Source: Eupeodes corollae (Eukaryota; Arthropoda; Insecta; Diptera; Syrphidae). Taken from it: a stretch of DNA of 64,000 nucleotides. This document shows, piece by piece, positions 60,809 to 64,000 of this stretch (position 1 is its first letter; every line of letters starts with the position of its first letter). The position numbers and the translations under genes are program-made. The notes under the pieces were generated by a model that did not search any database, was not told the DNA's origin, and saw only the letters and a program-made list of their open reading frames with translations. The DNA is taken from NCBI RefSeq assembly GCF_945859685.1, contig NC_079149.1, positions 53,338,991-53,402,990 on the forward strand, in the 5' to 3' direction.

Positions 60809-60843
60809 CAGTACTGTGCAAAATATTTGCAACCAATTAACTG
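60809..60843 (+). repeat. Solitary end of the Tc1-type family
   Basis: CAGTACTGTGCAAAATATTT preceded by TA matches the outer ends of the element at 25965-27534. No partner end or transposase of that family lies nearby, so this is a leftover end or a deletion derivative. Confidence 0.65.
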
Positions 60844-61153
60844 AATTTCTAGCAAACACAGATTAATTTCAAAGATATCTAAACTAAGGCTCCCTAGGTA
60901 GGTTATTATAATGGATGATTTTTCTGAGATTTTTTTTCGCAACCCTGGTTTTCCAAATTGAAGCACGTTGCGTATTTGATCTCTTTAGTTTGTATAAAAT
61001 AAAACCATACATAGTTTTACAAACAACAAACCAACATCCGTGCTCTGAAGCACGGTTGGCTTAATCGAAATGCAGAAGTGGCTGTTCGGGCTTTTGTTGG
61101 ACATCAAACCACAAACAGGCTTGCATAGAGTGCGAACTGAGGAAAATATGGTA

Positions 61154-62202
61154 TAGTCTGTCCGATAAAAATTGGCAGTACAGGGAAGATAGGGATATAT
61201 GCACCTCGTTCGCACTCTTTTCCTACGCATAAGTACCTTTCTCAAAAAAGATCTTACATGGTTGCCGTAATGCGCATTTTGAATTTGAAAAAGCTAAAAA
61301 AAAATAACTGCAGGGTTACCATTCTTCTTTTTTACATTGAAATTTCATTTTGTTCATAATTATATATGAAAATGAAATAAAAATTATCTTTTTCCACACC
61401 ACCAAGAGGTAAGATAAATGGCGCGTTTTTGAAGGGTATCCCCAGTAGACCTAATCACCTAATCCCTTTTTGATAAAAAAACAAACAAAAAAAAATGTAT
61501 TCATAAATATTAAGATAACAAAAAAATAAAATAAACAAGCAAAACAAAAATAAATAACAATTCATGTTTCATAATATTTACATATACATATATACATTTT
61601 AATCCGAAGAGTAGTTACTGCTGCTGCTCTCTTCATCTAAATTTATGATGAGGCTTTCCACAGCATCTTCCGAAAAAACGTCCATTTCCCACATTTTTGG
61701 CAAAATGAACAAACCTACCGCAAGGCACAAGAATCTACGCAAATAATATACTTCCTCAAATAAAATGGCTTTGATTTTTATAACTGCATTTTAACTGATT
61801 TCCAGAACTTTAAAAGAAATGCAAAAGTCAAAACACAACACGATAACACTCATCGTTAAGAACTTTTAAAAAAGCTCTCAAAGCAAAAGCTCCTGAACAG
61901 AAACCCATTGAAAAAGTAAGAAAAAAATACGAAGTGAGTTAAGAAATTGAAAAATGCAACTCTGAATGTGTGTGATTTAATGAGGGTTGAAAAGCAGCAG
62001 AGAACGATCAGTGCATGCTCAAGTGTGTGCCAGGTAGGTCGTTGTGGGATTTACGTTGGATGCCATCGAAAATTCATGGGTGTTTTATTAAACTTTTTAA
62101 AGGAGTTTCCTTCAATTGGGTATGGTGTAGAAAATAGCGCGCCACTGATTTTTAAAAAGCTCTCCCATAAGGCCTGTACTGCCAATTTTTATCGGACAGA
62201 CT
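61154..62202. mobile_element. 1049-bp insertion with perfect 31-bp TIRs
   Basis: Both ends read inward TAGTCTGTCCGATAAAAATT followed by GGCAGTACAGG, 31 identical bases. TA flanks both sides, and TATA at both junctions leaves a 2-bp or 4-bp duplication possible. Removing it restores the mariner reading EENM...VADE, so the insertion boundaries are well supported. No transposase domain is recognised. Perfect TIRs suggest a young insertion into an old element. Confidence 0.85.
61599..61790 (-). CDS. Short ORF inside the insertion, acidic C-terminus, unknown
   Basis: The minus strand is open for 63 codons ending at TAA (61601-61599). It reads ILFEEVYYLRRFLCLAVG, then PKMWEMDVFSEDAVESL and a Ser/Asp/Glu-rich end (DEESSSSNYSSD). 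No upstream ATG starts the full stretch; an AG acceptor near 61785 could feed it from an upstream exon. A further open stretch, SMGFCSGAFALRAFLKVL, lies upstream near 61900-61820 on the same strand. This may be the C-terminal remnant of the element's original transposase. I do not recognise the family. Confidence 0.3.
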   Translation of the reverse strand, partial: NAVIKIKAILFEEVYYLRRFLCLAVGLFILPKMWEMDVFSEDAVESLIINLDEESSSSNYSSD

Positions 62203-62843
62203 ATAGCAATTTTGACCCAGTGTTCGTGGTGGCTGATGAAATTGAATTATCGGTTCGGCATCGGTCACATTAATTCGGCCTCTGTTAATCCACTACGTGG
62301 ACGATTTAGCGGAAAGATTTTAGTGTGGAACCTTTCCAAACACAGCTAGCGAAAGAATGTAAACCGAACGACATAGCGCAACGCTATTTTACGTAACGTA
62401 AAATAGATAAATAGACTATTTGAAATTTGGCCGAAGATCCACTTTTTTATCATAAAATTGTGTTCAGCGACGAAGCTCGTTTCTGGTTAAATGGATACAT
62501 CAACAAGTAAGGCTGTCGTATTTGGAGTGAACAGCAGCCAGAAGTATTGAACAAACTATCCAGAATCCAGACAAATTGACTTTTTGGTGAGTATTATAGG
62601 TTGGCGGAACCATTGGGCAGTATTTCTTCGAAGATTATGTGTACATGGTAAGAGCTTGACTTCAATTTCAACAAGACGGTACCACTAACACAAAGAACAA
62701 GTTACAATTGAGCAATTGAGAGACGAGTTCTTTAAAATTTTACTACATGTTCAAGGCCGGTAAATTTTTTTGGCGTATTGGGTAAAAAGGTCTTAAGCCA
62801 AAAAATAGATTTTAAGATTTAGTATAACCGCCTTTTTATATAT

Positions 62844-63781
62844 AGGCATTTCCACAGAATCTTTCATTTTCAACAATTGAAATTTTTTTTTTTTTATTTT
62901 GAGGCACATCTATAAACAAACATTTTCTTGGTTGTTTATCATCTAAATAACAAGAAAATACTTGCGTGATTCATTTTGAAACATCGTTTAAAAATATCTT
63001 CAGTTCTGTGCAGTGCAGTGGATATGTGTGCATTCAATGAAAAACCCTCATTTCATACAAAAATTTGATTTTGTACTGTCGTAAAAACTTTGAAACTTAA
63101 AAATTTCGATCAACGGCTTGTTTTTACTATTGATTATACGTAAAATTATCATTCACAATCATTTATTTTTCTGTAAGATCTTATCGATAGGTGTGCCGCT
63201 AAAAAAATTACATATTCTATACCAATCACGTTTTCAATTTTAAACTTTAAAATGACATTATTTATTTTTAAATAGAGGCACATGATCCAATTAAATTTTA
63301 ATTGATTTATTGATTGATAGAGAATAATTTAAGTCTATAAAATTCTACCAGAATCGATCGTTGAGAAAGTTATATAGAGAAAAAGATCAGATTTTAATAT
63401 TTGTAAAAACGGAGGTACTCTAATTTAATTGCTTTGTACTATTTTTTAAATGGTAGCACACCTTTCTTTCGAGGTTTTTCTATCAGTGTGTATTATAAAT
63501 AATTATAAATTAATGATGTTAAGTTGGGTCAAAGGTCGTTGAAATGTTTTTTGTTTATAAAACTTAATAAATTTGCATCTGGTACGCTTGAAATTTGCAA
63601 TATTTAAGCCTATTTTTTATTAATTTTAATTAAAAATTTTAATCCAATCAAGTCAAAAGTACATTACATAATTGAAATAAGTCATGATACGAAAATCTAT
63701 CCACTTAGAAAGTGCCAATTTCATTTCTAAGGCTTAATATACTGTGGTAACATGAAAGTTAAAAATACTGTGGAAATGCCC
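62844..63781. mobile_element. TIR-bounded element with ATATAT flanks
   Basis: The 938-bp segment begins AGGCATTTCCACAG and ends with the inverse of GGGCATTTCCACAG. Similarity continues weakly inward (AATCTTTCATTTTCA versus TATTTTTAACTTTCA). ATATAT occurs directly outside each end (62838-62843, 63782-63787) and may be a target duplication, though it is low-complexity. There is no coding potential. The sequence right of the element is a dispersed repeat also found at 48.8 kb. Confidence 0.6.
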
Positions 63782-63785
63782 ATAT

Positions 63786-63865
63786 ATACTAACAACTTGA
63801 ATTTAGAACAACTGCTAAATATCGTATTTATTTATTCTTTGAACAATAAGACAGGCAAAATTGTT
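63786..63865 (+). repeat. Short dispersed repeat, copy B
   Basis: ACTAACAACTTGAATTTAGA followed by ACAACTGCTAAATATCGTAT matches 48816-48900. It begins just outside the preceding TIR element, so it marks the pre-existing sequence there. Confidence 0.7.
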
Positions 63866-64000
63866 ATAATACAAACATCAAATTTATTGAGTGCATGTGA
63901 CGAGTTTATTACTTAAATCCTTAAAGAATTGACCTCCTAGATCGTTATATTTAACACCTAGGCTATTTTGTGGAGCTATATATTTACGCACTAGAAGCCA

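Larger units (their letters stand above)
61030..62790 (+). pseudogene. Mariner transposase related to DD41D, interrupted and mutated
   Basis: Before the insertion the plus strand reads an RLHRVRTEENM-like block up to 61153. After it come VADEIELSVRHRSH (matching AEDREMSIRRRSQ of copy 2), LAEDPLFYHKIVFSDEARFW with the first catalytic Asp near 62465, NGYIN, a stop after NK, CRIWSEQQPEV, and FQQDGTT with the second Asp near 62676. An LRDEF piece then fades out. The third Asp block is not found. Stops, frameshifts and the insertion make it inert. Confidence 0.82.
60905..62800 (+). mobile_element. Decayed mariner, split by a later insertion
   Basis: A left end resembling the DD41D TIR (ATGGATGATTTTTCTGAGAT) lies near 60913. 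Transposase pieces follow in order on the plus strand on both sides of an inserted 1049-bp element (61154-62202). It is related to, but clearly older than, the two 1299-bp copies. The right end is not resolved. Confidence 0.75.

Overview
This window is about 64 kb of AT-rich, repeat-dominated insect DNA, most likely from a higher fly (Brachycera). The reasons are GT-AG introns of 64-70 bp in the one spliced gene I can read, a TATA + TCAGT-type core promoter, many TGTCAAA/TTTGACA words, CAACAA- and GATGAT-rich non-coding DNA, and two mariner copies with DD41D spacing, which I recall from the rosa lineage of tephritid flies. The species cannot be fixed. I recognise no host protein-coding gene, rRNA gene or genuine tRNA gene. 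The window reads as intergenic or intronic DNA filled with transposable elements.

Layout. 1-2126: an RTE-like LINE whose reading frame is broken by one stop. 3996-5294 (+) and 23738-25036 (-): two near-identical 1299-bp DD41D mariners with TA duplications and different inactivating lesions. 8341-9868: a 70-bp satellite of about 22 units. 10.2-11.0 kb: a Tc1 relic followed by a hammerhead-ribozyme-like motif of the Penelope type. 13.7-14.1 kb: a deleted mariner. 14277-15899: a complete Tc1-type element with DD38E spacing. 18.4-19.2 kb: a mariner relic beside a Harbinger-type MITE. 25.2 kb: a PIF/Harbinger transposase fragment. 25965-27534: a Tc1-type element with two end repeats per side, carrying a LINE-tail insertion. 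28250-29703: a pogo/Tigger relic, then a 290-bp tandem array to about 31.25 kb. 33502-35076: a TIR-bounded element with a compact spliced gene of unknown function. 36081-37083: a 527-bp-period tandem duplication. 41.05-42.24 kb: an RNase H-bearing LINE. 42624-43949: a TIR element with inverted arrays of a 15-bp motif and an 8-bp target duplication. 44.2-45.8 kb: a degenerate tandem repeat. 60.9-62.8 kb: a decayed mariner split by a 1049-bp insertion with perfect 31-bp TIRs. 62844-63781: another TIR-bounded element. Four copies of one tRNA-derived SINE lie at 11.6, 19.6, 44.0 and 55.9 kb.

How the pieces relate. The LINE at the left edge and the SINE family share the same 3' end, including GGACTGT(A/T)GCGCCAC, followed by short A/T-rich repeats. 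This suggests the LINE enzyme mobilises the SINE. The TTAGG-like strings are tails of a second LINE family, seen at 41 kb and as fragments at 27 kb and 2.4 kb. The least explained objects, and the best candidates for something undescribed, are the spliced small gene inside the 33.5-35.1 kb element, the 15-bp-array element at 42.6-43.9 kb, and the hammerhead-like motif.
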